From JASJBU01 sp963797085 (GTDB lineage: Bacteria; Pseudomonadota; Gammaproteobacteria; Chromatiales; Chromatiaceae): 64,000 bases of DNA. The stretch covers positions 186,001 to 250,000 of the forward strand of contig CAWCOA010000004.1 of assembly GCA_963797085.1 (NCBI GenBank). The letters run 5' to 3'. Of the stretch, positions 35,596 to 44,815 are shown piece by piece. The notes under the pieces were generated by a model. It did no database searches and was not told where the DNA came from. It saw nothing but the letters and a program-made list of their open reading frames with translations. A program made the position numbers and the translations under genes. Within the stretch, counting starts at the first letter, position 1, and each line of letters begins with the position of its first letter.

Positions 35596-36120
35596 TCAGC
35601 CCTTGCTGATGGGTTGTATGGATTTACTGGCCTGAGCATTTCGCTCATGCCACACGCGATAGATCTCATCGGACCAGTGGGACTGCACCCAGGCCAGAAT
35701 TGCATCGATCTCTTCGGGATTCAGTTTGTCGGCAAAGCCGGGCATGGTGCCGCCCAAAGGCACCCCGCCAAACCTGACTGTACGACGCAATGCGGACAGT
35801 GGATGGTGCCATGCATGCGCAGTGCCATTCAGCGGTGGAGGTGGAAGAATCCCTTTGGCATCCCGCTCTTTCCAATTAGGTGTGCCTGAAGCATCGGGCT
35901 TGTGACAGACCGAGCAATTCAGCTGAAACAGGTTGTCGCCCCTGGCTGCCTGGGCCTCGCTGTACCAACGCCTCAACGGCAGTGATCGCTGGGGTTGTAC
36001 TGAGAAATTTCTATTAGCGGCCCCTACATCGTGGTTTTCCATTTCCGTGTGCTTTTCACAGCCCACAAGCCCCAACAGAACTACCGGAACTAACAAGACA
36101 ATCAATAAGCGTTTTTTCAT
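35596..36120 (-). CDS. Lipoprotein cytochrome c (mono-heme)
   Basis: 174 residues from the ATG at 36120. The N-terminus (MKKRLLIVLLVPVVLLGLVGC) ends in a lipobox Cys, so it is likely membrane-anchored in the periplasm. One heme c site, CSVCHKPD, and a downstream GGTMPGFADKL supplying the axial Met are present. It may accept electrons from the neighbouring multicopper oxidase system. The gene overlaps nothing and lies between copB and the DUF411 gene. Confidence 0.85.
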   Translation of the reverse strand: MKKRLLIVLLVPVVLLGLVGCEKHTEMENHDVGAANRNFSVQPQRSLPLRRWYSEAQAARGDNLFQLNCSVCHKPDASGTPNWKERDAKGILPPPPLNGTAHAWHHPLSALRRTVRFGGVPLGGTMPGFADKLNPEEIDAILAWVQSHWSDEIYRVWHERNAQASKSIQPISKG

Positions 36121-36142
36121 CTCAGGGAATCCTGTTGTGATA

Positions 36143-36847
36143 TCAGAACCAGACCCGAATCCCGGTGACGATCTGCACATCGCTGGTATCCTCGCCCTCG
36201 TCTTTGGCGAAGTCTGCGGTCTGGCCGAACTGCTTGGTCCAGTTGACGCCGATGTAGGGCGCGAACTCCCGCTTGATTTCGTAGCGCAGGCGCAGACCCA
36301 ACTCCATATCGGAGAGACCGGAGCCTATACCCACTTCCTCATCATCCTTGCCGTAGAGATTCACCTCGATCTCCGGCGAGAGGATCAGCTTCTGAGTAAA
36401 CATGTACTCATACTCGGCATCCAGTCGGGCACTGATCTGGCCAGATTCACCTATGAAGATGCCAGCATCCACCTCGAACAGATAAGGCGCCAGACCCTTG
36501 AAGCCGAGTGCCAGAAAGTCCCGCTCCGGCTCCGGTTTGATGTCTCGCCGCCAGCCGGCCTGAAGATCCCAGAAAGGTGTAATCGCACGACTGTAGAGGA
36601 ACTGCACTTCAGCCTCTTCCGTCTCACCATCCACCCGCTCCACCTCAGTCTTGAACCAGAACTTGTTGAGGTCATAGCCAATCCAGGCATCCACCTCCAA
36701 AACCAGGGGATTGGGGCCATCAGTATTCCTGACTTCCAGTTTGTCGATCATGACTCGGTAGACCAGTGGGTCGTCTGCGCCCATACCTGCCGCTTGTATC
36801 CCGGTAGAAAACAGCATCGATAGGATCATGCTTGGTATTTTTTTCAT
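36143..36847 (-). CDS. copB: Copper resistance outer-membrane protein B
   Basis: 234 residues with a signal peptide (about 1-19). The rest is rich in alternating beta-strand segments (VYRVMIDKLEVR, LEVDAWIGYDLNKFW, RLDAEYEYMFTQKL) and ends in an outer-membrane-type aromatic residue (VTGIRVWF), typical of PcoB/CopB. GGAGG is 8 nt from the ATG. It follows the multicopper oxidase by 14 bp, the same order as pcoAB. Confidence 0.9.
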   Translation of the reverse strand: MKKIPSMILSMLFSTGIQAAGMGADDPLVYRVMIDKLEVRNTDGPNPLVLEVDAWIGYDLNKFWFKTEVERVDGETEEAEVQFLYSRAITPFWDLQAGWRRDIKPEPERDFLALGFKGLAPYLFEVDAGIFIGESGQISARLDAEYEYMFTQKLILSPEIEVNLYGKDDEEVGIGSGLSDMELGLRLRYEIKREFAPYIGVNWTKQFGQTADFAKDEGEDTSDVQIVTGIRVWF

Positions 36848-36861
36848 AGTTTCCCCCTCCC

Positions 36862-38868
36862 TCAGCTGACCATGACAGTGCGGAACATGCCGAGCATGTG
36901 ATAGAGCAGATGACAGTGGTAGGCCCAGCCGCCCTCCGCATCCACTGTCACCCGGTAACTGATGCGCGAACCCGGCTGTACGATCACGGTGTGCTTACGG
37001 GGCAGAAAGTTGTTGTCGCCGGTCTCCAGATCGCTCCACATGCCGTGCAGATGCATTGGATGGTTCATCATGGTGTCGTTGACGAAGTTGATACGCAGGC
37101 GTTCCCCCAGTTTCCAGCGTAGGGGTTCGGCATCGCTGTGTTTGACGCCGTTGATCGACCACATATAGCGTCCCATGTTGCCGGTGAGATGGAGTTCGAT
37201 CTCCCGGTCGGGCTCGCGGTGATTATGGGTGGTGCGTAGGTTTTTCAGGTCTGCATAGGTCAGGACCCGGCGGCCGTTGTTGCGCAGGCCGACGCCGGGG
37301 TCATCCAGCCGGTATTGTGGCGCCTCAGACCGCATGTCGACATGGGGGCCGTATTCGGTTGCTGCATGCTGCACCGGGCCGGCTGTGAAGTCCGAGGGAT
37401 TGGGCTTGAGGGACTGCATCTTCATACCCCTACTGCCTGCCATCTGGTGCTGACTGTGATCCAGGCCGGCCATCTGGTGCTTTGAATGATCCATGCCAGA
37501 CATCTGATGCTGACTATGGTCCATACCGGGCATCTGGTGCTGACTGTGGTCCATACCTTTCATCGGTCGCTCACGGCCTCCTGCCTCTCGCGACACTTGC
37601 ACATCCTTGTGCATCGTTTTTCCATCTGGCATCTGATGCGTGGAGTGATCCATACCAGGCATCTGGTGCTGGCTGTGATCCATTCCGGCCATGTCATGCC
37701 CGGCGTGATCCATCATGTTCATGCCCATATCCCCGTGGCCCAGATTGGGCACTGCATCCATCTCGGGAATCTCTGCGCTCAGTGAGGCATCCGGTGTCAG
37801 GGTTCCCCTGGCGTAACCTGAGCGGGCGATATCCTGGGCGAACAGGGTGTAGGCCCGGTCATCCTTGGGCTCGACGATGACATCATAGGTCTCCGCCACA
37901 CCGATACGGAACTCATCCACAGACACCGGTTCGACATTCTGGCCATCCGCCGCCACCAGGGTCATCTGCAGGCCGGGGATGCGCACATCGAAGAAGCTCA
38001 TGGCCGAGCCGTTGATGAAGCGCAGCCGCACCTTCTCCCCCTTCTGGAACAATCCCATCCAACCATCCGCCGGGGTCTGGCCGTTCATCAGGTAGGTGTA
38101 GGTGTAGCCGGTCACATCCGACAGGTCGCGCTGGCTCATACGCATCTGGTTCCACATCTTGCGATCGCTCCAGGTCGCGGAAAGCCCCTTCTCTTTGAGG
38201 TCCTGCATCAGGTCGGCATGGGTGCGTTCGTTGAAGTTGTAATAGTGGCTGAGCTTTTTCAGTTTTTTGTAGACATCCGTCGGGTCCTCATCGGTCCAAT
38301 CGGACAGCAGCACCACATAGTCCCGGTCAGCCATGATGGGCTCCGCTTCTCTGGGATCGATAACGATGGCGCCATACAGGCCGGTCTGTTCCTGAAACCC
38401 GGAGTGACTGTGGTACCAGTAGGTACCGCTCTGGGTAACCGGGAATCGATAGGTGAAGGTCTCCCCGGGGCGGATGCCATTGAAGCCGGTGGCTATGCCC
38501 GGCACGCCGTCCATGGCGCTCGGTAGGATGATGCCGTGCCAGTGGATGGAACTGGTCTCTCGCAACAAATTGGTCACCCGCAGGGACACCGTATCGCCCT
38601 CCCGCCAGCGCAGGATGGGGGCCGGCAGTGAACCATTGACGGTGGTGCCGATACGGGGCGCACCGGTGAAATTCACCGCCTGCTCGCCGATGGTCAGTTT
38701 GAAATCGGTACCGCGCAGGGTCTGCGGCCCCTGCTGTTTGGTGAGGGCGGCCATGACGCTGGAGCTCAGGCCAAGGCTGGCGAAGGCGCCGCCCATCGCC
38801 AGCCCCTGAACAAAGCGACGGCGCGTCAGACAAACATCCCCTTCGATTGGATTGTGATTGCTACTCAT
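36862..38868 (-). CDS. copA: Periplasmic multicopper oxidase, copper resistance system
   Basis: Oxidises Cu(I) in the periplasm (PcoA/CopA family). 668 residues. A twin-arginine signal (TRRRFVQGLAMGG) implies Tat export. Copper-site motifs: SIHWHG and TYWYHSHSGFQ near the N-terminus and HPMHLHG and YHCHLLYHMLGMF at the C-terminus. A Met/His-rich insert in the middle consists of 30-bp repeats (separate entry). AGAGGA precedes the ATG. Note that the P-type ATPase 2 kb away carries the same traditional symbol copA; they are different proteins. Confidence 0.94.
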   Translation of the reverse strand: MSSNHNPIEGDVCLTRRRFVQGLAMGGAFASLGLSSSVMAALTKQQGPQTLRGTDFKLTIGEQAVNFTGAPRIGTTVNGSLPAPILRWREGDTVSLRVTNLLRETSSIHWHGIILPSAMDGVPGIATGFNGIRPGETFTYRFPVTQSGTYWYHSHSGFQEQTGLYGAIVIDPREAEPIMADRDYVVLLSDWTDEDPTDVYKKLKKLSHYYNFNERTHADLMQDLKEKGLSATWSDRKMWNQMRMSQRDLSDVTGYTYTYLMNGQTPADGWMGLFQKGEKVRLRFINGSAMSFFDVRIPGLQMTLVAADGQNVEPVSVDEFRIGVAETYDVIVEPKDDRAYTLFAQDIARSGYARGTLTPDASLSAEIPEMDAVPNLGHGDMGMNMMDHAGHDMAGMDHSQHQMPGMDHSTHQMPDGKTMHKDVQVSREAGGRERPMKGMDHSQHQMPGMDHSQHQMSGMDHSKHQMAGLDHSQHQMAGSRGMKMQSLKPNPSDFTAGPVQHAATEYGPHVDMRSEAPQYRLDDPGVGLRNNGRRVLTYADLKNLRTTHNHREPDREIELHLTGNMGRYMWSINGVKHSDAEPLRWKLGERLRINFVNDTMMNHPMHLHGMWSDLETGDNNFLPRKHTVIVQPGSRISYRVTVDAEGGWAYHCHLLYHMLGMFRTVMVS
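37441..37689 (-). repeat. 30-bp tandem repeats encoding MDHSxHQMxG copper-binding units
   Basis: Four units at 37441-37560 and two at 37630-37689, each exactly 30 bp, encode MDHSQHQMPG and close variants (one begins with Leu). A 69-bp insert with no repeat (ending in GGRERPMKG) splits the array. It is coding sequence within the multicopper oxidase, not a CRISPR array; such Met/His units bind copper in related proteins. Confidence 0.85.
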
Positions 38869-38976
38869 TGTTAATTCTTCCTCTGCAAGCCAACGACAGA
38901 CGCACCGCCATTGACGAATCGTTCAACGGATCGTTGTGATCAAGAATCTCCGGACAAGCGGAGATCAGCAGGGAAG

Positions 38977-39350
38977 TCAGGCCCTGGGCGGGCGGAACAG
39001 AGAAGTGGAGAGTCGGTTTATAAAACTATCATCCGCCCTGATCAATACGGGCGAGGCAGTAAACTGAGTCTGATACGAGTAAATAGCCGGCAATGCCGAT
39101 ACACAGTGGACACAGTGACCCGATGAGCAGCTATCGCCGGCACAGCAATCGTCAGTATTGCACTGCTCACAGTCGTGGGCCGTGGCATGATCAAAAGCCA
39201 TCGCCGTGTCCGCAGGCATACCCGCCATCTGATGTGTTCCTTCCTCTTGGTCGAAGGAAGCGGTAATACCCGCCATTGCACCCTGAGCGGAGAGAACCCC
39301 AGCAGGAGAGTGAGAAGTATGGCCAGCAAAATTTCAGACAGTCGGTGCAT
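38977..39350 (-). CDS. CopL-like Cys/His-rich secreted protein (frameshifted)
   Basis: The frame from ATG 39350 gives a signal peptide (MHRLSEILLAILLTLLLGFS) but then loses register; the continuation in another frame reads QGAMAGITASFDQEEG, followed by a Cys/His cluster (HDCEQCNTDDCCAGDSC, HCVHCV). One base seems missing near 39280. The composition and place at the head of a copper operon resemble CopL-type or DUF2946-like metal-binding proteins; the assignment is tentative. A Fur-box-like element is immediately upstream. Confidence 0.6.
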
Positions 39351-39360
39351 ATAACCTAAT

Positions 39361-39379
39361 GATAGTGAGATTCATTCTC
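39361..39379. promoter_or_regulatory. Fur-box-like 19-mer upstream of copper operon
   Basis: The 19 bases match the classical Fur consensus (GATAATGATAATCATTATC) at 15 positions. It ends 11 bp before the CopL-like ATG, where repressor binding would block expression. That suggests iron-dependent control of a copper operon, or a similar-looking site for another regulator. Confidence 0.55.
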
Positions 39380-39555
39380 ATTTCAATCATCGTTTTGTTA
39401 GGCAGATCAAAAACAGGATAGTTCCATCGTCTTTCCAGGGCCACTTTACAAGTTGTGAATATTAACGCTGCCCTGCAGAAAAGTTGATTGAGTTGATGGC
39501 GGTTGATCGGCTAAGAAGGGTGTCATGCTATCGCAAGCCGGAGTCCATGCAGGTA

Positions 39556-40401
39556 TCAGAATATTGGCAATAACGCTTCTGGCGCCATGAATTTTTTCTT
39601 CTTACCGGTCAGCGGACAGACGAACTCCAGGTAACAGGCGCTCAGCTGCAGGTCCTGGATCTGTTCTTGACTGCCATACAGCCTGTCTCCCACCACGGGA
39701 AACCCCATAGCGGACAGATGACGGCGAATCTGATGCTTCCGTCCCGTTTCAATGGATACCTCCAGTAAAGACTGCTTGGTTTCCGGAGTATATTGCAAAC
39801 GGCTGACACGGCTGATGGCCGCCCGTTCATCCAATGCTTTTTCAATCAGATAAGGACTCGGCTTGCTGGGAAACTTGCCAGCTACCAATAACCGGTACCT
39901 TTTCTCCACCGCACGCTGTTGAAACAGTTCAGCCAGCTGAGTCGCGCTACCTTTCCCGTGGGCAATCAAGATCAAACCACTTGCAGCACGATCCAACCGA
40001 TGCACGATAAATGCGGGTCGCTGTGGTTGCAGCTGTTGTTCAACCCAACGGGCAATGGAGCAGTGATCACCCCACTTCGAACCTTGGGAAAGCATGCCAA
40101 AGGGTTTGAACCAGACGCTGTATTGGCCTTCATCCGCGATCAGTTGAGCCGGGGCCGGTGTCTGCTTGAGCACCTTTTCGTCATAGTAGAGATGTACTTC
40201 ATCACCGACCAGCAGAGGTTTTGATGCGCGACGTAAGCGTTGCGTGTATTGTCCCCGGGTCAGCCAGACGGCCCCAAGCTGCATCACCTGTTTGAGCCGG
40301 GTGCGGGAAAGACCCGTTTGCTCAGAGAGCAACTCGACAGCTAAGGACTGCTCGGTCTTGACCCGTATGTGGAGCTCGAAGCGAGGTTCCTGAGAGGCCA
40401 T
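39556..40401 (-). CDS. RluA-family pseudouridine synthase
   Basis: 281 residues. An N-terminal S4-like RNA-binding part (SRTRLKQVMQLGAVWL) precedes the catalytic domain with FIVHRLDRAASGLILIA, where the Asp is the nucleophile, and the later ETGRKHQIRRHLSAMGFPVVGD motif, both family signatures. Substrate site in rRNA or tRNA cannot be told. Its ATG is 3 bp after the purT stop, so the two are probably co-transcribed. Confidence 0.9.
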   Translation of the reverse strand: MASQEPRFELHIRVKTEQSLAVELLSEQTGLSRTRLKQVMQLGAVWLTRGQYTQRLRRASKPLLVGDEVHLYYDEKVLKQTPAPAQLIADEGQYSVWFKPFGMLSQGSKWGDHCSIARWVEQQLQPQRPAFIVHRLDRAASGLILIAHGKGSATQLAELFQQRAVEKRYRLLVAGKFPSKPSPYLIEKALDERAAISRVSRLQYTPETKQSLLEVSIETGRKHQIRRHLSAMGFPVVGDRLYGSQEQIQDLQLSACYLEFVCPLTGKKKKFMAPEALLPIF

Positions 40402-40404
40402 CGA

Positions 40405-41586
40405 TCAGAGTTCAATCGCGACTGCTGCTGAGGCCTCCCGTGCCTTCGCCAACGCCTCATCCACGGTTTCACCTCTCGCCAAAGCCACACCCATGCGGCG
40501 CTGCCCATCCACTTCCGGCTTGCCAAACAGACGCAGCTGGGTATCCGGTTTCATCAGCGCTGCTGGCAGATTTGAGAATGCAACTTGCTGCGATTTCCCC
40601 TCGACCAGAATGACGCTGGAAGCGGAAGGTCCATGAAAATGGATATTGGGTATGGGCAAACCCAGGATGGCGCGCGCATGCAAGGCAAACTGAGAGAGAT
40701 CCTGCGAGATCATGGTGACCATGCCGGTATCGTGGGGACGAGGTGAAACCTCACTGAAGATCACTTCATCACCTTTGATGAAGAGTTCGACTCCAAAAAT
40801 CCCCCTGCCCCCAAGGGCCTCAGTCACCTGTGCGGCGACTTCCCTGGCCGCCGAGAGCGCCACATCACTCATCGGCTGGGGCTGCCAGGACTGGCGATAG
40901 TCGCCATCCACCTGGACATGTCCTATGGGTTGGCAAAAACGGGTGCCGGCGGCATGTCTGACGGTGAGTTGGGTGATCTCATAATCGAATTCGACAAAGC
41001 CTTCCACGATAACCCGGCCCGCACCTGCGCGGCCGCCTTGTTGGGCATAGTTCCAGGCCCGATCGATATCGGCCTGCTGCTTCAGCGTACTCTGCCCCTT
41101 GCCGGATGAGCTCATGATCGGCTTGACCACGCACGGCAGCCCGATCTCCGCTATTGCCTGATCAAATTCTTCCCTGCTGGAGGCAAACCGATAGTCCGAT
41201 GTCCGAATCCCCAGCTCTTCAGCGGCAAGCCGCCGAATGCCCTCGCGATTCATGGTCAGGCGCGCCGCCCTGGCGTTGGGGATCACGTTGAAGCCCTCAG
41301 TCTCCAATTCGATCAGGGTGTCTGTGGCGATCGCCTCGATCTCGGGCACAATATAATCAGGCCGCTCCTGCTCGATCACATTTCTCAAGGCCGCTCCATC
41401 CAACATGGATATCACGTGACTGCGATGGGCCAGCTGCATGGCCGGGGCATTGGCGTAACGATCGACAACGATCACCTCGACACCCAGCCGTTGCAGTTCA
41501 ATCACCACTTCTTTGCCAAGCTCGCCACCGCCACACAACATGACGCGGGTTGCCGAAGGGGAAAATGGTGTACCGATACTTACCAT
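40405..41586 (-). CDS. purT: Formate-dependent GAR transformylase 2
   Basis: ATP-grasp enzyme that makes formyl-GAR from GAR, formate and ATP in purine synthesis. 393 residues, the normal length. MLCGGGELGKEVVIELQRLGVEVI is the N-terminal GAR-binding fold (shown as CGGGELGKEVV), SSSGKGQSTL the ATP loop, GIFGVELFIKGDEV and SEVSPRPHDTGMVT the metal-binding motif of the ATP-grasp core. It shares the transcript with the pseudouridine synthase. Confidence 0.95.
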   Translation of the reverse strand: MVSIGTPFSPSATRVMLCGGGELGKEVVIELQRLGVEVIVVDRYANAPAMQLAHRSHVISMLDGAALRNVIEQERPDYIVPEIEAIATDTLIELETEGFNVIPNARAARLTMNREGIRRLAAEELGIRTSDYRFASSREEFDQAIAEIGLPCVVKPIMSSSGKGQSTLKQQADIDRAWNYAQQGGRAGAGRVIVEGFVEFDYEITQLTVRHAAGTRFCQPIGHVQVDGDYRQSWQPQPMSDVALSAAREVAAQVTEALGGRGIFGVELFIKGDEVIFSEVSPRPHDTGMVTMISQDLSQFALHARAILGLPIPNIHFHGPSASSVILVEGKSQQVAFSNLPAALMKPDTQLRLFGKPEVDGQRRMGVALARGETVDEALAKAREASAAVAIEL

Positions 41587-41717
41587 AGCCAGGATTCCTT
41601 ATACTTATTTCGTAAGACTGGTCATAAATTAAGAGTCGACCATTATTCAGCCTATAAAACCAAGTAGTTTAAAACCCATTCAGGAATACTTACCAGCGCT
41701 GCATCAGACCGATTCAT

Positions 41718-41751
41718 AAAAAACGCCGCCTGACCCAAGGATCAGGCGGCG
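41718..41751 (-). terminator. Intrinsic terminator
   Basis: On the minus strand CGCCGCCTGA, an 8-base loop and TCAGGCGGCG (10 perfect pairs) are followed by six T. It terminates the small gene at 41778-41987, separating it from purT. Confidence 0.85.
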
Positions 41752-41777
41752 CATCCAGGCTGCAGCCTGGATTCGTC

Positions 41778-41987
41778 TCAGCCTTCTCGATAGTGTACAT
41801 CCAACCAGCACCTTGGCAGCTCTTCGCCGGAGGGAAACTTTATATCTTTTTTGGGAAATTTCTCCGGGTCCTGCATCTCCTCACCGGCATGGAAACGCCC
41901 GACGACCGTGCTATGGTTGGGATTAAACAGGTCGGTCAGACTCAGCACTTCAACCAGCTTTTCCGTATTTTTCTGCATCAGGAACAT
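41778..41987 (-). CDS. Small conserved-looking hypothetical protein
   Basis: 69 residues from the ATG at 41987, which has an excellent ribosome site (AAGGAGG, 7 nt). The sequence (FLMQKNTEKLVEVLSLTDLF, then HSTVVGRFHAGEEMQDPEKF and LPRCWLDVHYREG) has no signal or membrane helix and no domain I recognise. A strong terminator follows, so it is a separate, likely well-expressed unit. Function unknown. Confidence 0.8.
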   Translation of the reverse strand: MFLMQKNTEKLVEVLSLTDLFNPNHSTVVGRFHAGEEMQDPEKFPKKDIKFPSGEELPRCWLDVHYREG

Positions 41988-42099
41988 CTTATACCTCCTT
42001 ATTTTTAGTGTCCGGGCAACCTTCGCCACCCTCTTTTAAGTATGTCGGAGCAGTGTAAAATTTCCAATCAAATAACTGAGTTTATTTGTTTAAGGTCAT

Positions 42100-42321
42100 T
42101 TATTCGGGCGTTAACGCCTTGATGGAGAGGGCGTGTAATTCATCGCTCGCGATCTGCTCCTTGACCGTATCCATGACCATGCGATGTCTCTGCAGCAATG
42201 ATTTATCGGCAAATTCGGCGCTCACCACGGTGGCTTCAAAATGTCTGCCGTCACCGGTGACCGTCACTTCTGCGCCAGGCATACCGGCCCGGATCAACTC
42301 TTCAACCCTTTCATTTTCCAT
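42100..42321 (-). CDS. ibaG: BolA-family protein (IbaG type)
   Basis: 73 residues. VEELIRAGMPGAEVTVTGDGRHFEATVV and HRMVMDTVKEQIASDELHALSIK (each read as the BolA fold) match small BolA proteins, which pair with monothiol glutaredoxins in iron-sulfur trafficking. The His of GRHFEA is the usual cluster ligand. I take the ATG at 42321 (AGAGG 8 nt upstream) instead of the GTG three codons earlier. Confidence 0.9.
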   Translation of the reverse strand: MENERVEELIRAGMPGAEVTVTGDGRHFEATVVSAEFADKSLLQRHRMVMDTVKEQIASDELHALSIKALTPE

Positions 42322-42413
42322 CGATAACACCTCTTAAATTTGTCTCACTCTACAAGACTGAAGAGGAGAAAAAACTTACCATTCAAGAATTTCCTGGTAT
42401 TGCACAACCCATT

Positions 42414-43995
42414 CTACAGTTCCCTGGTGGCCAGGAACTGAATATCCGGCCAGCGTTCCATGGCCAGGTCCAGGTTGACCCGGGTCGGGGCGAGATAGAC
42501 CAGCTGATCATCACCATCCAAGGCCAGGTTGTCATGCGCCTTCGTCTTGAAGCGTTCCAGCATCTTTTCGTCACTGCACTGAATCCAGCGGGTCGTGGTG
42601 ACGCTGATATTCTCAACGATCGCCTCCACTTTATATTCATTTTTCAATCGCTGCACCGCCACATCGAACTGCAATACACCCACTGCCCCCAGAATCAGAT
42701 CATTATTTTTCAGTGGGCGGAAAACCTGGGTTGCCCCCTCTTCGCAGAGCTGCAACACACCTTTCAGCAATGCCTTCTGTTTCAGCGGGTCCTTGAGGAC
42801 CACGCGGCGGAACAGTTCCGGGGCGAAATAGGGAATGCCTTCATACTTCAGCTCCTCCCCTTCGGTGAAGGTGTCGCCGATCTGGATGGTGCCATGATTG
42901 TGCAGACCGATGATATCGCCGGGCCAGGCCTCCTCGACATGCCTGCGCTCATCCGCCTGAAAGGTGATCGCATTGCTGATCTGCACCGTCTTACCGATGC
43001 GCACATGGCGCATCTTCATGCCCTTGCGATAACTGCCGGAGCAGACCCGCAGGAAGGCGATGCGGTCGCGGTGTTGCGGATCCATGTTGGCCTGGATCTT
43101 GAAGACAAAACCGCTGAATTTTTGCTCCGCCGGTTCAACCAGGCGTTGCTGAGTGGTACGCGACAGGGGCGCCGGGGCATATTCGACGAAGGCATCCAGC
43201 AGCTCCCTGACCCCGAAGTTGTTGATTGCCGAGCCGAAGAAGACCGGGGTCAACTCACCCCGGGCATAGGCCTCCAGATCCAGCTCGTTACTTGCGCCGC
43301 GCACCAACTCGATCTCCTCCCGCAACTCATCCGCCTGGTCACCGATCAGTTCATCCAGGTGAGGATTGTCCAGTCCTTCGATGGTCTCCCCCACCTGAAT
43401 CTTGCCGCCATGGGTGGCGCTGAACAGATGGGTGGTGTCGGTGCGTAGATCGTAGACCCCTTTCAAACGCTTACCCATGCCGATGGGCCAGGAGATGGGC
43501 GAACATTTTATCTGCAGCACATCCTCGATCTCGTCGAGGATTTCCAATGGGTCCCTGCCCTCCCGGTCGAGCTTGTTGACGAAAGTGAGGATCGGCGTGT
43601 CCCGCATGCGGCAAACCTCCATCAGCTTGATGGTGCGCGATTCCACGCCTTTAGCCACATCGATTACCATCAGCGCTGAATCCACCGCCGTCAGGGTGCG
43701 GTAGGTATCTTCAGAGAAGTCCTCATGGCCGGGGGTATCGAGCAGGTTGACGATCTCGTCGCGATAGGGAAACTGCATCACCGAAGAGGTTACCGAGATT
43801 CCACGCTCCTTCTCCATCTCCATCCAGTCGGAGGTGGCATGACGCGCGGCTTTGCGGCCCTTGACGGTGCCTGCCATCTGGATCGCGCCGCCATACAACA
43901 AGCAGCTTCTCGGTCAGTGTAGTCTTACCCGCATCCGGGTGAGAGATGATGGCGAAGGTGCGACGCCGGCTGAGTTGTTCGAGCAGTTCGGACAT
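42414..43995 (-). CDS. prfC: Peptide chain release factor 3 (frameshifted near 43900)
   Basis: GTPase that recycles RF1/RF2 after termination. The start MSELLEQLSRRRTFAIISHPDAGKTTLTEKLL (P-loop AIISHPDAGKTTLTE) lies in one frame, and LYGGAIQMAGTVKGRKA onward in the next; one extra G near 43900 separates them. After that the protein continues intact through SDWMEMEKERGISVTSS, NLLDTPGHEDFSEDTYR and FVNKLDREGRDP. Joined length is about 526 residues (E. coli 529). Unlike prfB, no programmed frameshift is known for prfC, so an assembly error is likely. Confidence 0.9.
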
Positions 43996-44172
43996 GAATT
44001 CTGATGATGAGAGTAAAAAGCGCTCGATTATACCGCATCCATCAGCTGAAGGCTGAACAGACTCATGCACCATCCCACTGAACAATACTGAGTTTCATTC
44101 TCGTAATCTCACACTTTAATCGGTTTGTTTATATACTTTACTATTGGATTATCAAACACATGCGCCTTTGGA

Positions 44173-44811
44173 ATGGAAAGCAGTTCAAATATCAGCATTA
44201 TCGGGCCTTCCCTGCAGCCTTCCGCTATCCCGCGGCGTGAAGAGAAAGGGTCTGTTGCTGAGAACCCTGTTGCCGAAAAAAGCGCTGCCCCACAAGAGAC
44301 GCAGCGTCCCGCGCAAGTCAACCAGACGGAAATAAAAGAGATTGAACAACTCAAAAACCGTGACCGTGAGGTGAGGGCCCATGAACTGGCGCATCTGGCG
44401 ACCGCCGGAGCCTATGCAAGAGGTGGCGCCAGTTTTGACTATAAGATTGGCCCGGATGGCAAGCGCTATGCCGTCGGCGGTGAGGTCAACATCGATATCA
44501 GCAAGGATTCAGACCCGCAAAAAACCCTCGAAAAAGCCCAGGTAATCAGACGTGCTGCACTCGCCCCGGCAGATCCATCCGGCCAGGACAGGCGCATTGC
44601 CATGCAGGCCACGGTGATGGCGGCAGAAGCGCGCCAGGAGCTTTTGGCCCAGAGTAGAGAATCCGTTGAAGCTTCACCTGAAGAACAGCCGGCAGAAGAC
44701 TCGAAGCAACTTTCACCCTCCCCGACAGGCCGACGCGCGCTCAATCTTTTCAAAGCCGTGGAAACAGCCTCTCTGGCCGCCCGCGAAGACCCATTCGATC
44801 ACTTTATCTAG
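44173..44811 (+). CDS. SprA-related putative metalloprotease (HExxH)
   Basis: About 212 residues from the ATG at 44173; a longer start 48 bases upstream is possible. After a low-complexity N-terminus there is VRAHELAHLATAGAYARGG, which contains an HELAH zinc-protease motif, then FDYKIGPDGKRYAVGGEVNID, matching the putative metalloprotease family named after Campylobacter CJM1_0395. No clear signal peptide. It is convergent with rimI, whose end is 4 bp away. Role unknown. Confidence 0.8.
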   Translation: MESSSNISIIGPSLQPSAIPRREEKGSVAENPVAEKSAAPQETQRPAQVNQTEIKEIEQLKNRDREVRAHELAHLATAGAYARGGASFDYKIGPDGKRYAVGGEVNIDISKDSDPQKTLEKAQVIRRAALAPADPSGQDRRIAMQATVMAAEARQELLAQSRESVEASPEEQPAEDSKQLSPSPTGRRALNLFKAVETASLAAREDPFDHFI

Positions 44812-44815
44812 ACAT

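Noticed and set aside
37441..37689. 30-bp periodic repeats that might look like a CRISPR array
   Set aside because: The repeats are contiguous, without spacers, and are in frame with the multicopper oxidase, encoding Met/His units.
42534..43448. Long plus-strand frame opposite prfC (304 codons)
   Set aside because: It is antisense to prfC, has no ribosome site or recognisable domain and arises from codon use of prfC.
43890..43910. Programmed frameshift in a release-factor gene
   Set aside because: Programmed frameshifting is known in prfB, not prfC, and the break shows no stop codon with a slippery sequence as in prfB. One extra base fits better.
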